Shown here one piece after another: positions 1 to 13,344 of a stretch of DNA of 64,000 nt. The position numbers were made by a program, and so were the translations under genes. This DNA is from Sesamum alatum (lineage: Eukaryota; Streptophyta; Magnoliopsida; Lamiales; Pedaliaceae), in assembly GCA_034509735.1 (NCBI GenBank), contig JACGWO010000003.1, positions 37,160,466 to 37,224,465 on the forward strand, given 5' to 3'. Numbering within the stretch: position 1 is the stretch's first letter; every line of letters starts with the position of its first letter. A model generated the notes under the pieces. It made no database searches. It saw only the letters and a program-made list of their open reading frames with translations, and was not told the origin of the DNA.

Positions 1-1329
1 CAAACTGCATCGAGTTGCCCGTAAATCGTAAGTCCTAGGTTCAAAATTTCTTAGTAATCATAACAATTTTAAAATATAAAAATCCGCTATTTTTGGATTA
101 GTTGGTGGTTTTACTAATTACATTTGGCCTTAATCGAGACTCGCTTTTTTTTTTTTTTTTGTTTAATTTATGTTTTTGAACATTAAAAAAGTTTTTAATT
201 CTTGTATTCTTTTTCCTCGCAATGGGACTTTGGTTTCTTTCATGATATTTCCTTTCTTGCTTGGATTTCTATTTTTCCTTAGTGTTCATTTAATTTTAAT
301 TTCAGCTAAACATAATGTATTTTATTTTTAATTTTTACATTATATTTAGATTACAGTTACAATTAACTTAGAAATATAAGAACCTGCACTTCAAATTTCC
401 AACTCGCCTGCCCATCCGCTCAATAACAAAACTCAACAAACCAAACATAATTGATTGCTCGTGTTTTCATCCCATCTCAATGAGAAAAAATGAGTTCGGT
501 CGAGATAAGATTCTTTTTTTTTTATATATATATAATTGAAAGTAAGATAAAAATATAATAAAAATAGTTGATGTGCAAAATGTATTATGTAAAAATGAAT
601 ACGCAATGATTATAAGTGACGTGATACGTTTTTCTTTAAGATTAATGAAATGTATTTGGCATAAGTTTTCATTCGGATGAAAAAACTATCTCACAATCAA
701 ACAACACCCGACTTAAGTAACTTCATATTCTTTCCGCTGATAAAATTTCAAATAATAGCACAAAAGAGATGGTTTGAGGTTTTCTTCCTTGATATAAACA
801 TGGAAACTGCAATCTTCGCCTGAAAAATGACCGACTTATAAGCAGGAAAAGAACGAGGAGTGTACGAACTGGTAGTTTGATCAGCATAAGCATCTAAAGG
901 AAGCACATCTACTCAGAAATTCATAACACAGCCAAGTTTATATTGTCTGATCAGAGTAGTTCACAATTCACAAGTATCAAATTTCTTCCTTCACAATGCA
1001 GAATTCCTATTGCTGCTCTTCTTCTTCTTCTTCTTCTCTTTTTTGTGTTTGTGGGGGGTGGGTTTACATCATTATGTCCAGTAGAACTCAGCAGCCAATA
1101 AGACTACACATTAATAAGCTTCCGACGATATGGGAAGATAAATAAGCTTCAAAGCATATCGAATTTTCAAGGAATGCATATTTATTCTGTACATAGGCTT
1201 GAATCAGTGGGGTTCAGATAGTTTTAGGTAGGTGGGAGATAAAATACCAGGTTTGAAAGAAAATTAAATTATGATACAGAATAGAAATATGTCGGTAACC
1301 TCTTCGTCTCCACTTTGAACCTTATCTTT
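1..1329. other. Intergenic / 3' flank of FIP2-like gene
   Basis: No coding region seen. AT-rich DNA with a (CTT)n microsatellite near 1018-1036. An AATAAA on the minus strand at 1181-1186 lies about 145 bases past the FIP2-like stop codon and is a plausible polyadenylation signal. The first 60 bases resemble a tRNA-derived SINE end, but too little is visible to call it. Confidence 0.5.
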
Positions 1330-4300
1330 TCACCTGATTGCTCCAAGTAAATTGGCACCATCAAGTCTTGCGCCTTCCAAATCCTGTTCAAATGATATGG
1401 GGGACGGACGTTAAATTGAAGAGGATAAACTTCAACTGATGGAGGCAAGCTGGCAGATGATAGAATAAATACAGAAAGAATGCAACATCCGCGTAGATCA
1501 TACAGACTAATTTTTAGTGAATTTCAGATTCAGGTATTAATTAACTTCTACTTGTATAGGAGGATATAACTGCATTTTTTTACGGGTAATTTTTTGAAGG
1601 CATTTTGTCCCTCTACTCCTCATCTATATGTATATGTTGGGGGGAGAGTATTTTTCTTCCATTTGCAGACTATTAGATTACTTACTGTATCGCGAAGATT
1701 TACATGCCGCAGATAAGCTCTTTGTAGGTTGGCACCTTTCAGATTTGCATTGTTTAATTTTGCACCCTGGGCACAGAAAATAGAAGAGGAGTTTATGTAT
1801 TAGGTTAAGGTCAGTTGATTTCTCCTATCTAATAAAACGGTCCATAGATTACCACATAAAATCATCAGTTGATAGTATGATATTTGTGTGTGTGTGGCAG
1901 ATAACATCCCTAAAAATGCAAATGATGTACTCAGACTAGAAGACCAATGCTCAAGTAAAACATGATTAAGAAGATAGAGGCAGTAGCATCTAGAAAATTT
2001 ATAGATTCAAATATATCAAGTGATACTGTGGGATGGTTCTAACTTTACCAGTCAAATGAATCCCTTCTCAATATCTCTCGATTATCAGAAAAGAAATGCA
2101 GTCAGACTGTCCACAAATGCATCATATCAGGTACCTACTCTCGTTCATATGCTCAACCGATCAATTAGGTGTAAAAGGAGGAGCTAAGCACTAAGCGAAA
2201 GGTTCATAATCTTGTAAATCTCAAAATTTTATAAGAGTGGCTATTACTGTGGTTATGCAAACCATGTCATGGTACAAATCCCATGAAGCGACTTTTAATT
2301 GGTGATATATTTGTCAAGACATGAAATTCATCACTAAAGAGGAGAGAGATCGTGAGAACAAAAACACTATATGACATCAAGATAAAATGAACTATTCTGC
2401 ACAGTACAAAAAAAACTTTGCTTTTGGAAACATCTTTCCTGGTGTTAGAAGGAAATTAGCCACACGGGGAAAAGAAGGAGATCCTTTACCTTCAGATTGG
2501 CTCCTTCAAGGTTAGCTCCTTCTAAGTTGGCATTGGTAAGATCAGCAGTCTGAGAATTGTTCAAAAGATATTTGCTTTATTTAATAAAATGACCACTGAA
2601 AGTCAGTCTGAGCACTCAAAAATTTGGGAGGGGTAGATACTCCCAAATAGACGAGACACTTATATTTTTATAATGTTGCTAGAAGAACCAGAAGTGTAAG
2701 AAACAAAGGACCAATAAATTACACAATTCAAATCTTAGGCATGCTGAACCTGTAGGTGCGCAGAACGCAGATCTGCCCCGCAGAAGCTACAGTCTATCAA
2801 ACAAGCATCTGTGATTGGACAAAGATAAATTTAACTAATGCCTCCAAGATTCACCTAAAAAGAAAATGAGAAACCAACATAGTACGAAAATGACAACTAC
2901 GGGAACAGATAGCAAAAAACAAGGGCCACTTTTCAGATATCAGTTTAAGAAATCATACAAGAAACAAGGCCTTATTTTTGGCGACTAAAGGCCTTATATT
3001 TCAGCTAATTACTTATCAATGACAAAACTGTAGTACTACATTATTAGGCTTCAAATATAGAAAAAAATATATTTACAGAATTTTAGATAAATCAATAATA
3101 AAAATACATTTAAATTATACATATATGTCTACATAAATTAATACATTTATGCTTATGGGTGTGTAAATATTTATTAATAATACTTTCATGCTTATGGATG
3201 TGTACATATTTTACAATAATAGTGCATTTGAACTTAATACTATGATTTCTATGCATATGCCCCTAGGTAAATATATAGTTACATAAATATATATATGCTA
3301 TGTATACTTACTAAGGTGAAAAAATGTCTTGTAAAATACCAGTGCTTGATTACACGGTAAAGTAGTTATAATGCTTTACTGAAATTGGTGACATGATTAC
3401 CACATTTTGGAGGTGAGCTTCCCAATTTTGAGGAATCACTTTCATACTCAGATTCAGTTAAGCACACGAAACACAGAATTTGGTTTTTGATAATCATATT
3501 CCCAATTTAGATAACTTTCTGCAGTAAACAAACAGGTGCTAAGGTGATTGTACAGGACAAACTGACAAAGGCAAGGAAACAATTCAACTCGTTTCCATTA
3601 GAGATTTTGTTTATCGTTAGTCTGCGCACAGGATGAAACAACCTACTTTGAGTGAGTTGATAGACATGCCTTTATCTAGATATGGCTTGACTTATATAGA
3701 TGATGTGTTTATTCTATAAAAGTCATTCATATGGAGTTAGAAATAAAAAATATTAAAACAGACAAATATTATGAAATTATAAACGTCTCTAAGTGTACGC
3801 AGGCACATAGACACCTATGGTTGGTTAAACACACCAATTCGACACCCCCAAAATTGTACCGATTTCAGCTTCTGAAGCTAGCTGAAGCTATGTCCCAAGA
3901 AAAGGAACGGACCAGAGCAGAAAAGAAAAAGAGTTTACCTTGTAAATTTGCACTCTGAAGATTGGCCCCAGCTAAGAGAGCTCCACGAAGATTAGCTCCA
4001 GTGAATTCACATCTTTCATAGTCAAAACAGATTTACTACGTATGAAGAGAAGACTATGTATATACTTAAAAAGATCTGAATGGCTGTTAAAAGATGCATA
4101 AAGAGAGCATCTTACTCTCTCAAAGTTGCGTTGTGAAATATAGAACCCTCAGCATCTACATCCTGTGCCAAATTAGAGTGTTCCAGTGTGATGAGTTGTT
4201 ATATGAGGCTTCAAACCATCTAGGACATGCAAAATGATGAATCTAGATATCTTGCCAAAGTAACAATAAACAAGCATCCCCATTCAAGATACCTATTATA

Positions 4301-7300
4301 CATTTGTATTAGAGACATGAAATCACCCTCACTAGTTAAAATAAGGATGTCACTTTGAAAATTCTATAGAATTAAACTTTGTCTTTTATGTAAACTCATG
4401 CATCAGTTACTGCAAACAATACTTAGAGATAAAATTTATCAGCATATCTGCACTAATTCTTCTGACATTGTGCTGATGAAAATGAAATTTTTTTTAATGT
4501 CTCATGTAGTGGATAGAAGATAAAGTTTTATGATACAGAACATGTTTCTAAAATTATCTATAGTTGACCTGAATCATACTAGAATTGCCCGAAATTATAT
4601 GACAAGCATATCATTTTTCTGAATTTGTGCTGACACTAAAACGTTTGGATTATATAAATTAGTAAAAAAATCCCAAATTTCTTGGTAGGCAATGATATTT
4701 ACACCTAAAAGTATATGTATGTGTCCCAAAATGCACCACTAACCATTCACAAGATATCAAAGTTCACATTTTCTCATTGGAAGAGAAGAATAGTCACCTT
4801 GAATTTTGCACATTGAAGATTCGCACGTGAAAAGAACACGTTTTTTAGGCATGCATAACTGAAGTCAACAAATGACAGGTCCTGCATTTCTTAACACGAT
4901 TAGCAAGAAAGAGATCATAAGGTAATATCAGAGGAGAATTAGCGTGGTAGGAAAGTTACAGAAACTAAGATCAAATATATTCGACACCTCACAGGCGACA
5001 TAAACCCGCACCATTTCCGGTCAGTCATCTTAAGGTAGAAGTTTCACTAATTACAGATGAACCACAACTCAAATGCTCTAAAGAAAAAGTCTTTCTACTC
5101 TTTCAATAAAAACCAAAAGAAAACTCTGAAAGGGACGAGGTGCTACAGACAAGAAAATGGAGGGGCAAATTCATATTAGAAACTAAGAAAAGCATCTGAA
5201 TTACAGTGATCATCAATCAAAAATTCCTGAACAGAGTCCTGTTGCTCTTGATCACATTAATGCAAGGAAATCAACTCAATTTTCTGGATATGTATCGTAG
5301 TATGTAAAATTTTTTAGAGCACTACCGCCAAATGCAAATTGTAATATATTTTCCAGTTCTGTATCTTTACTTTTCTCATTTTTATATAAATCTCTTCCTT
5401 GGGGAAACATTCAATCAGAAATGGACTTGCGCAGAGATAATCCAACATAGCACTAATAAAATATTTCAGACCGCTGAATCACTTGCGGAAGTCATTCAGG
5501 AAGATATGAGAGCAAGTACCAATTTGGAAAGATCAAGGCCAGATAGATTGATTCCTCGAAATCTGACCCTCTCAGACTGGATGCATTTAATAATATCGAT
5601 GCGTGTCAATTCAGTGCCCATTTCCTCTTCCTCCTTCCTCTTATTTAAAGATGCTTTAATACCATCCATTAATCCCTGGAATCAAATATGGTTTTCCTCA
5701 GATGGCACAAAGATGGAGATATCAACTTTTTTGCCATTTCATTTAGTTCATGAAAGAAACAAACAATTAGCCAGAACTAGAAAATACATGGTACATGTAA
5801 GGAAGAAAATGAATAAGTCAATCCAAGTACAAACTATAACTGGTTGAACTTTTCAATGAGCACTCTCAAGGTTTTGAATTTTAGTAATATTTAGAATTTC
5901 AGGCATTGCAATGAATTTGGTTTTAACAGCCAATGGGGTATTATAACAGGTCAGAGAGGAAAAAAGTCCTTATTTTAGAATACTGGAGCCTTTCCAATTA
6001 TTTCCAAAGGAGGAAAGTGTATGCAGGCAATCAGTGGGCAAAGGGGGCACTCATCAGTTGGCACTTTATTCATTATTGCATATTTATCCATGAAACCAAT
6101 CAGACTAAATTTCCAACGATGTTTTACATATTTTCATACCTATTGAATGTGTTCTAACGATGAGACAACAGTAACACATCCAGACTTTCTTCAACTACAA
6201 ACTCAAGGGCACAATAGTGTATTCAAACTGAACCACATCAACACAAGACAAAGACTCTCATAATTTGCAAGATTTACAGATGCATATAAATGATGAAAAG
6301 GTACAATCAGAGGAAACAGAGAAATCAGAATATTATTTTCTTGTCCTTGGATGCTAGCCACATAATTTGAAGCAAAAATGGCATTCAATCAATTAAGATA
6401 AAAACAGAAATACATAAGGTACGATCTATGAAGAGATGCAATTAGCAAGGCATATTGAATGACTCACAAGAAGCTGGAAGTATTCAGCCTCTCGTAGAAG
6501 CTCCGAGTATTCAGAATCCTGCAAAGAAGGAACTACGCCATCCCTCAACCAATTTAAAATGTGCCGAAAATGTTTCCCATCTCTATCAACAAAAACATAA
6601 CCCTGCAGCAATACCAGTATAGACAGTTCAGCTATATGAAGTTGAAGACTCTCACAATAGAATATTACATGAACGAAAGTTATATCTTGAGTATTCTATG
6701 GCCAGCCAAACATAATATCAAGAAGCTCAAACTACAGTGAGCCAGAAAGATGGAAATAAAAATATATTTTTGACCCTTATTCATGGTCCTTGAAATATAT
6801 GTGAAGCTGGCTCACATTCTTCTTCATGTGTAGCATGTAAAATTGAATAAGCTCCTAACTATGCAACAATCAAGATAATTCATTTTTTTACAAATGTTGA
6901 ATTGGATAATTTACATGTGTGCATAAATAGATGGATAGAGATTTATGTGTATGTACATGGCCTTCATCAACTAACTTTACAATAAAACAGATGCAGCATT
7001 TTCTGCCATTAAAGTGAAAACTAAGTTGTGATCGGGTCCTGTTGCTGCTGTCTGAATATGAAAATATTTGCCAAAAAGAACGCTTTTGCATGCATAGACT
7101 TATCTTTTCCTGTGCGTGTACCTTATCAGGGTCCTGACACAGAGTGTGGCGACCACTGAACATCGCCGCAAGCATTGAATCAGGCTCACGCTGAGTCAAG
7201 GTATCAATTGTTGTGCAAAACTTTTTCCCCCCTTTAAAGAAATAACAGAAACTCAGTCTTTTACAGGATGCATATTGTACCAAAGTACTCTAATAAAGAA

Positions 7301-8687
7301 AGGTAATGCCAGAGCAAGACGACAGGGTTGGTTGCTCAACATTGATCCCCTTGCTATTTCAAGTTGCTATTCAATAAATCTTCATACCAAGTTGTAGTTG
7401 GATAAAGAAATGCCTAAAGATAAACTTTTGTCAATCATTACTCCATGAAAACCTATATTCGATCACAACTTGCAAAATCTCATCAAGAAATTGGAAAAGT
7501 TGACATGGAACATCAATGAAACATTCCCTGAATTTTATAGATGATAAAGGGAATTGCATCATTTATACTAAACTATCATGATAATTGTGGTGGGAAATGT
7601 GAATGTCTGCTCAAAAGATCTAATTCCTGTTTCCTGCTGCTGCTCTTTCAAAGAAAAACATGTAAGGAATAGGCATAATTTATAGACTATCAAATTGGAG
7701 ATAGATTAGAAATACAAACTCCAAGTATCTCCTGTATTGACAAACTTATGCATCATTGTTAAGCACCCAATGAGCTCAGCAATTTCATGAAGAGTGCATC
7801 AATTTATCCTGCTTCCAAATTCAAGAATGTGTTGAAAGTCTAGACCCAAACCCATATGGAAGTTTAACCTGTCGAATTGTTGGCCATGGCCAACTTCTAC
7901 ATATGCAAACCTGATACTCTAACGGATTTAAAAACAAAGCAAAAAGCGTTCAAGCTTTACATCAACAGTGATCTACATCAAGAAAGCAAATTCCTTAATC
8001 TTATGCTGACAGAAACTTAAGATCTATCTCAAGAAAACTTGACCAAGTAATTTGGCACGCTCAGCCTACATAAAATTACTTCCATGTCATTCATAGCAAT
8101 TGAAGTGTTACTACAAATATTTAAGCTTTTCTAATTCAGAATTCCTTGAAAGAGAATAAAGCCGAGATTCACAATTAGAATTTCCAACGTGGAAGGGATG
8201 GTTTCCAAGTAAAATGAAATAAAATTTAACCAGTGAACAAACAAACCTCATTTACTGGAGAAATCCTTTAAATTAGCCCTTAATAGAAAAGGCCCAATAT
8301 TTTCCAGAACAGTTAAAATTGTATAAATTTCATTATCCATTCAGACTAGTTCCAGAAATAGAGATACAATATATTTTCTGCAGAACAATATTCATATTTT
8401 CGAGCAAAACGATCATATATCTGACACTGTCTGTTACACATGCAATGTAAATTAAGTTCCAAATACCATATTCACATTGTAATTACTGTCTACATTCTTT
8501 TACATTTCAAATGATTCATAAATTCGTATACAGCGTCATATTTCCAGCATCAAGATCACTAAAAATTCTGTACAACAGTAGTAAGAATCAAACTGGACTG
8601 TCACATCACTTCTCTAAATTAAGCTTTTCCAGATACCAATTTGCACAATTATACTCCCAACAAAAATATACATCCATTCATCCGTAC

Positions 8688-8723
<36 letters not shown>

Positions 8724-8783
8724 GAGAGAGATACCAATGTTAAGGCGGATGATGGACGAAGAAGCATCGGGGTTGAAGCTCAT
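1330..8783 (-). CDS. FIP2: BTB/POZ (T1-type) and pentapeptide-repeat protein, FIP2-like
   Basis: Eleven coding exons on the minus strand: 8783-8735, 7231-7122, 6602-6468, 5675-5520, 4881-4798, 4162-4116, 4012-3939, 2808-2750, 2549-2490, 1766-1686, 1383-1330. All introns are GT-AG and the frame closes to 302 residues; from memory the Arabidopsis FH-interacting protein 2 (At5g55000) is about 298. Residues ~11-98 form a potassium-channel-tetramerisation type BTB domain, with GYVFVDRDGKHFRHILNWLR at the start of exon 3. Residues ~138-300 are pentapeptide repeats of the A(N/D)LxG kind, which build a right-handed beta-helix, ending GANLLGAIR. The Arabidopsis protein was named for binding formin AtFH1; BTB proteins of this type can also act as CUL3 adaptors, which is inference here. 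The ATG at 8783 starts MSFNPDASSS, the family's usual N-terminus. Confidence 0.95.
8691..8731. repeat. Compound (TA)n(GA)n microsatellite beside exon 1 donor
   Basis: An AT dinucleotide run followed by a GA run lies in FIP2-like intron 1, within a few bases of the exon 1 splice donor (GT at 8734-8733 on the minus strand). On the coding strand this reads as a CT-rich then TA-rich tract at the very start of the intron. Likely length-polymorphic. Confidence 0.85.
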
Positions 8784-9409
8784 CTCGGTATCGGGGGATT
8801 TGACGGTGAGCCTTCGGAGAAAAGCTCAGACAGTGAGTTGCTAACAAAACGACGAGGTTTAGTTCTTTTTTATCAAACTTATAGCCTCCGCTGTTGACGC
8901 CTCACGGTTTCTCATTTACTTGGATTCATATCATGATGTTATTGTTTGGAATAATTGCAAAATGGTCCCCGAATTTTCTTGAATATGTCAGGGGGCATCT
9001 GTTTCTTTCACTAATTTCAGTTTTGCACCGTTCCTCACCTTTTCCAGCATAGGAGCAAGTCCACGTACATTCAATGTATATGTGTAATTTAAAATTTTAT
9101 TATATTTATTTAATTAGATAAAAGACGATGGAGATCAAATAAATGGTCAAACTGGTAAAATTAATTAATTTTACATGCGTGTGAATAAAAAAATTATTAG
9201 AAAAATATTTAATTAAGAAAATATTTATTTGTGAAGTACATGAGTATAAGCAAAGATATTTTAGTCTATCCATATTTTGTTAACCAAAACTAATTATTTT
9301 AAGGTCTTGAGCTTTAGTAAATAGTATAGTCATAATACAGGTAATATATTACCCAGATAAGAATTTCTAACTAAGATGCATAAATATTGACATTTTTGGT
9401 ACTATCCTT
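8784..9409. other. FIP2-like upstream region
   Basis: Promoter-side DNA of the minus-strand FIP2-like gene. The first ~150 bases are less AT-rich and probably hold the 5'UTR. No clear TATA box or second gene was found. Confidence 0.4.
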
Positions 9410-9602
9410 TATAAGTCGGATCGAATTTTCTGTTGCAAATTGTATTTTATCTCTTACTCCATTCAACATACAAACCTCATTTGTATAAAAATGATATCAT
9501 GTAATTTATTCAGGAAAACATTTTATACACAATAACATGTGTATGTTGAATAAAATAGGAGATAAAATACAATTTGCAACAGAAAATCCAATTAGTTTAT
9601 AA
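9410..9602. mobile_element. Foldback MITE with ~50-bp inverted arms
   Basis: The left arm contains TTTTCTGTTGCAAATTGTAT followed by TTTATCTC and an ATTCAACATAC block. The right arm carries the exact reverse complement order, ending ...CAATTTGCAACAGAAAA. The centre is a short AT-rich loop. No coding capacity. One diverged arm of the same family recurs near 40125-40200. Confidence 0.75.
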
Positions 9603-9700
9603 ATAATATACCTTAATTATTTAGCTATTTATTTGTGCGTATAATTAAATAAATTGATTCTCCATTATCACAATTACATTTTTAAAAAAGTTATGGGTTA

Positions 9701-9951
9701 CCAACAATCTCTTGGCCTACTGGTTAAAGTTGAGGTCCCATGACTTTAAAGATAATGGGTTCGAACCCCACTAATATGTGGGAAGATAATCTAATGTATA
9801 GTAGGAGGTTGTTTAGATTAAATTTATGTGATATTATCGATCAAGTTATGATTATTGTAATTGTTGTAATAGGCGACAGAATTTATTGTATTCAATTTAG
9901 TTCAATTAATAATATTTATTGCTATCACTTCAAAAAAAAAAAAAAAAAAAG
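9701..9951 (+). mobile_element. tRNA-derived SINE with poly(A) tail
   Basis: A tRNA-like head carries a B-box-like GGGTTCGAACCCC near 9757, followed by a tRNA-unrelated body and a 19-base poly(A) tail at 9932-9950. An 11-base target duplication with one mismatch flanks it: GTTATGGGTTA at 9690-9700 and GTTAAGGGTTA at 9952-9962. Related to the SINEs at 30060-30323 and 44849-45121 but more diverged. Confidence 0.85.
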
Positions 9952-9962
9952 GTTAAGGGTTA

Positions 9963-10894
9963 ATTCACTTTGCCCATCTACAATTAGGGTGGTATTAACT
10001 CCCCATACAATATAAATCATCGAATGCCCCACTCGCATTCTTCCGTCGTTAAGAAATTAATAGACAACGTCAGTGTATAAATGAAATTACCATAATAACT
10101 TTATAACTTTAAGTTAAATCTTAGAAAATCAAATCCACTTATTTTTGTTGGGAAAAAAAAAAGATTAGGGCGAATACAAATAATTTTTATTCTATCCTAT
10201 CATTTTATAAAATGCTAATATACATAATATAAAAATAAATAACTTGATGAGCCCTTTTCTAATTTTCTTGTACTTGTCCAGGTGGTCCTCCATCATGTCC
10301 AATTTTGCTTACAGTGCTTGATTCGATAATTTATATTGTACAGAAAAGTATTTGTCATACCACCCTAACGATAACGGGACCAATGTGAATTTAGCCCTAA
10401 AAATTATTTTCAGCACTGTATACAAAAAGATGTATTTATAATTGCTCATCTTCCACTGGAAGAGGCCAAAACTCCTGCACCTGTTGGGACTACGCCTATT
10501 AAGATCTGAACTACGGGTCACGTTAAATCAGCCATAATCGATATGAATTGTAAACCATTACATGAACATCATACATGGTGATGCAGCAGAATATTTTGAA
10601 AGTACATTTGGGTAATAATGCGAAGCTGACAGTCACAGATCATAGTATTACGACTAAATGTTCGAGCAGATGGACTTTTTGGTTATATTCCATTGAGATC
10701 AAGAAGAACTCTATACATAATCTGATCTCCAAATTCGAAGCCTGCTCGTGTCATAGAATGTATGCATAGGAGTAACTCTAAAAGATAGAAGCTAAGCACA
10801 AACTGGGAATCTATGTGATAAGGCTTGTGGGGCAAAATGTCTAGATCAGGGGTTCAGATGACGTTACTTGCATGTCAGTCGCACTTGGTATTCT
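9963..10894. other. Intergenic, 3' flank of p23
   Basis: No gene seen. The part nearest 10894 probably includes the p23 3'UTR (the gene runs leftwards). The rest is unremarkable AT-rich DNA. Confidence 0.4.
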
Positions 10895-13344
10895 CTAATT
10901 GCCTCTAGCTTTCTCCAAATCAGGAAGATCTGCAAAGCATTGTAAAGAAGATGAGTATATAGAAAGCCCTTGGAAATTGAATTTCCTTTTGGATATTTAT
11001 GATGGGTTGATGGGATGGCTACAAGTATTCGATACTGTAATTCTTTTGAGCGAAATAGTTTTCTTTCTACGGGGTTGCAACAGATTTTAGTTTCCATCCA
11101 AAGCATCACATAAGTCATAACCGCTATAGGTTCACAAATGCTCTACATATTTATCTATAAAAGATGAATAGACATGAGAATGTGAGACCCAGCAAATCAC
11201 TGCAGACAATAATAAGCACAAAAGTGGGAGATAACCATAGAAAATCATTAAGGAAGAGAAAATCATAAGTACAAAAAGCAAAAGCTCAATGAGAATATAC
11301 ATGACCACAGGAACTGACAAACATACTCAGTGGAACGAATTGCTTAAGTGGGTGGTGTGTGTGTGTATTGGTGTCTACAAGTCAAAGGAAATTGAACTCA
11401 CAAAGCATCCCGTCATCATCGCTGGTCTCTCCATTTTCACCAGTGTACTGGAAAACAGAACAAAATTTAAGTTAAAGAGGGATCCTTCTATTACTGTATA
11501 AAGTATTGGATCACTGAAAGGGGATTCTGTTGATTACCACAATATCATCATCAGAAGCCAGATTTGCTGCAAGTATCAGAAAACTGAGTGTCAAATATAA
11601 CGAAAAGTACCCACCATATAATGCCAATCTTTTTACATAATCATGCACTGTTATACACAATAACAAGATCATGGCCTGTCAAAAAATCATTGGAAATAAA
11701 TTGGAGCTGGATGAATGTGTATTCTGCATTAGATGCCATCATCTTGTTGTACATATCAGTTGGAAATCTGTAACGTAAACAACCATAGCTTATGTATTAA
11801 CCACATTTCTGAAGGCAGTTGACAGACATGCCCAATGCAGAAGTTTTTGGAGAAACTTTATTTGGTAGAATTCATCTGGCTTTTTCGAAAAAACTCAGTT
11901 CCTAAGATGGCCCACCAACAGCAACGGTAGAATTGCCATTCACCGGTGAACGGTCATAAACTTGGATGCACCATCTACTCCATAAGGAACAGTGTAAGAC
12001 ATGGATGAGTATCACCATCAGCCTGTCTTTCAGTACCATACTGATGCTTTTACTAAGACTACTATTTCAGGTGTCATGGCATAAAATGCACAGAAGAAAG
12101 GAGGCAAAACATAACTCAGATATATGAAATTCTCAGTTGTAAAACCAGATATAGAGAAAGAAAAAAGAAGGATGGTTCGAGTAAAAATATTAAGAATGCT
12201 TGTAATACTCTAAACAGCAATGTGATGTAGCACGAACTCACACTCTGATTCTTCATCATCTTCATCGCACCATTTATTCCAATCAACCTTAATGTATGGA
12301 GCAGGCTTTTCCTCAGATTTCAGTAGTCTTTTCCACCACCCCTTTTGCTCTTTTTGGATGGAGCAAAGTATATTCCTTAAACCGATCTTTGTTTTACATC
12401 CCTGCATTAAGTAACACATGAAACAATGAATAGACACTGAATAGTTGATCATGGCATCCCTCATTCTTTTTTTCACAAGTATAAGATATACATTGTCTTT
12501 CCAAAACGTTTAACCATAAAAGGTTGGAAGTATACACAATTGAAAGTAAAAGATGGCTTTACCTGCTGCATCGAAATACTGAGAATCTCATTAAGCTATT
12601 CTCGATGTTAAAATTAATACTGATAAAAGAAGCCTTACATGTTCTTTCTTGTACAAATTACAAATATATAAACATAAATACAAGTAAGCAGATTAAAAAG
12701 CAACCCTGGAGACTTGTTGGCAGCAGGATGAAAGAGAATATCAAGGAAACATCTGAAAACTGTAAGACCTAAAATTAACCATGGCTCACTTCGACAAATA
12801 TTCATTTTCATATTCACTCACAACTGTATTTTCTATTTCAGACAATAGTAATTTTTTTGGCCCCAGAACTTTTACCCCTACAAATTACATCTTCACAACG
12901 ATGCCATGAACTTTGAACTGATAGGGGAAGTGTTTCCTGTATAACTTCGCTTTCACTCTAATGTTTTTACTTGACTTTTCACTTACTAACACTGATTTCC
13001 AAGAAGCACGGCAGCAAATTTAGAAACAAAAATTAAGTGGTACCTGAGGAGCGATATTGCCATACAATTGGAGAGTGAAATTAAAGGTTTCGCCGTTGGC
13101 ACCAACAGCAGAGAAACTGAAGAAGCCCTCCGCTTCACACTTCACTGAAATGTCCTTGGCGTCCGGCAGAGACACGGTGAGGTATATCTTGTCCGACCGC
13201 TGCGCCCAAAGAACCTCCGGCTGCCGACTACACCAAACAAACATCGTTGTCAACCATCACAACAACATATAGAAGCTAAGAAAACCATCGAAAGGAAGAC
13301 AATCACATTGATATTTCTTTGAATCATGATTTGTATCACCTCAT
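10895..13344 (-). CDS. p23: HSP90 co-chaperone p23 (CS domain)
   Basis: Six coding exons on the minus strand: 13344-13340, 13227-13044, 12401-12242, 11566-11538, 11447-11402, 10929-10895. They give 152 residues. The CS domain opens with [20 protein letters not shown]. The plant p23 signature follows: GWWKRLLK (about 84-91) and VDWNKW (about 102-107), then an acidic tail rich in Asp/Glu/Ser ending [13 protein letters not shown]. p23 binds the ATP-bound HSP90 dimer and slows its ATPase; the short form without a Gly-rich insert resembles Arabidopsis p23-2. The first coding exon supplies only five bases (ATGAG), completing Ser-2 across the intron; this start is chosen because it restores the conserved [14 protein letters not shown]-terminus. 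An alternative ATG at 13253 would read through the intron and is rejected. Confidence 0.95.

Noticed and set aside
3731..3958. 75-residue plus-strand ORF
   Set aside because: It lies across an intron and exon of the FIP2-like gene on the opposite strand and resembles no protein family.
5332..5847. 171-residue plus-strand ORF, one of the longest in this part of the window
   Set aside because: It is the antisense of FIP2-like exon 4 and flanking intron; the minus-strand reading is a conserved protein.
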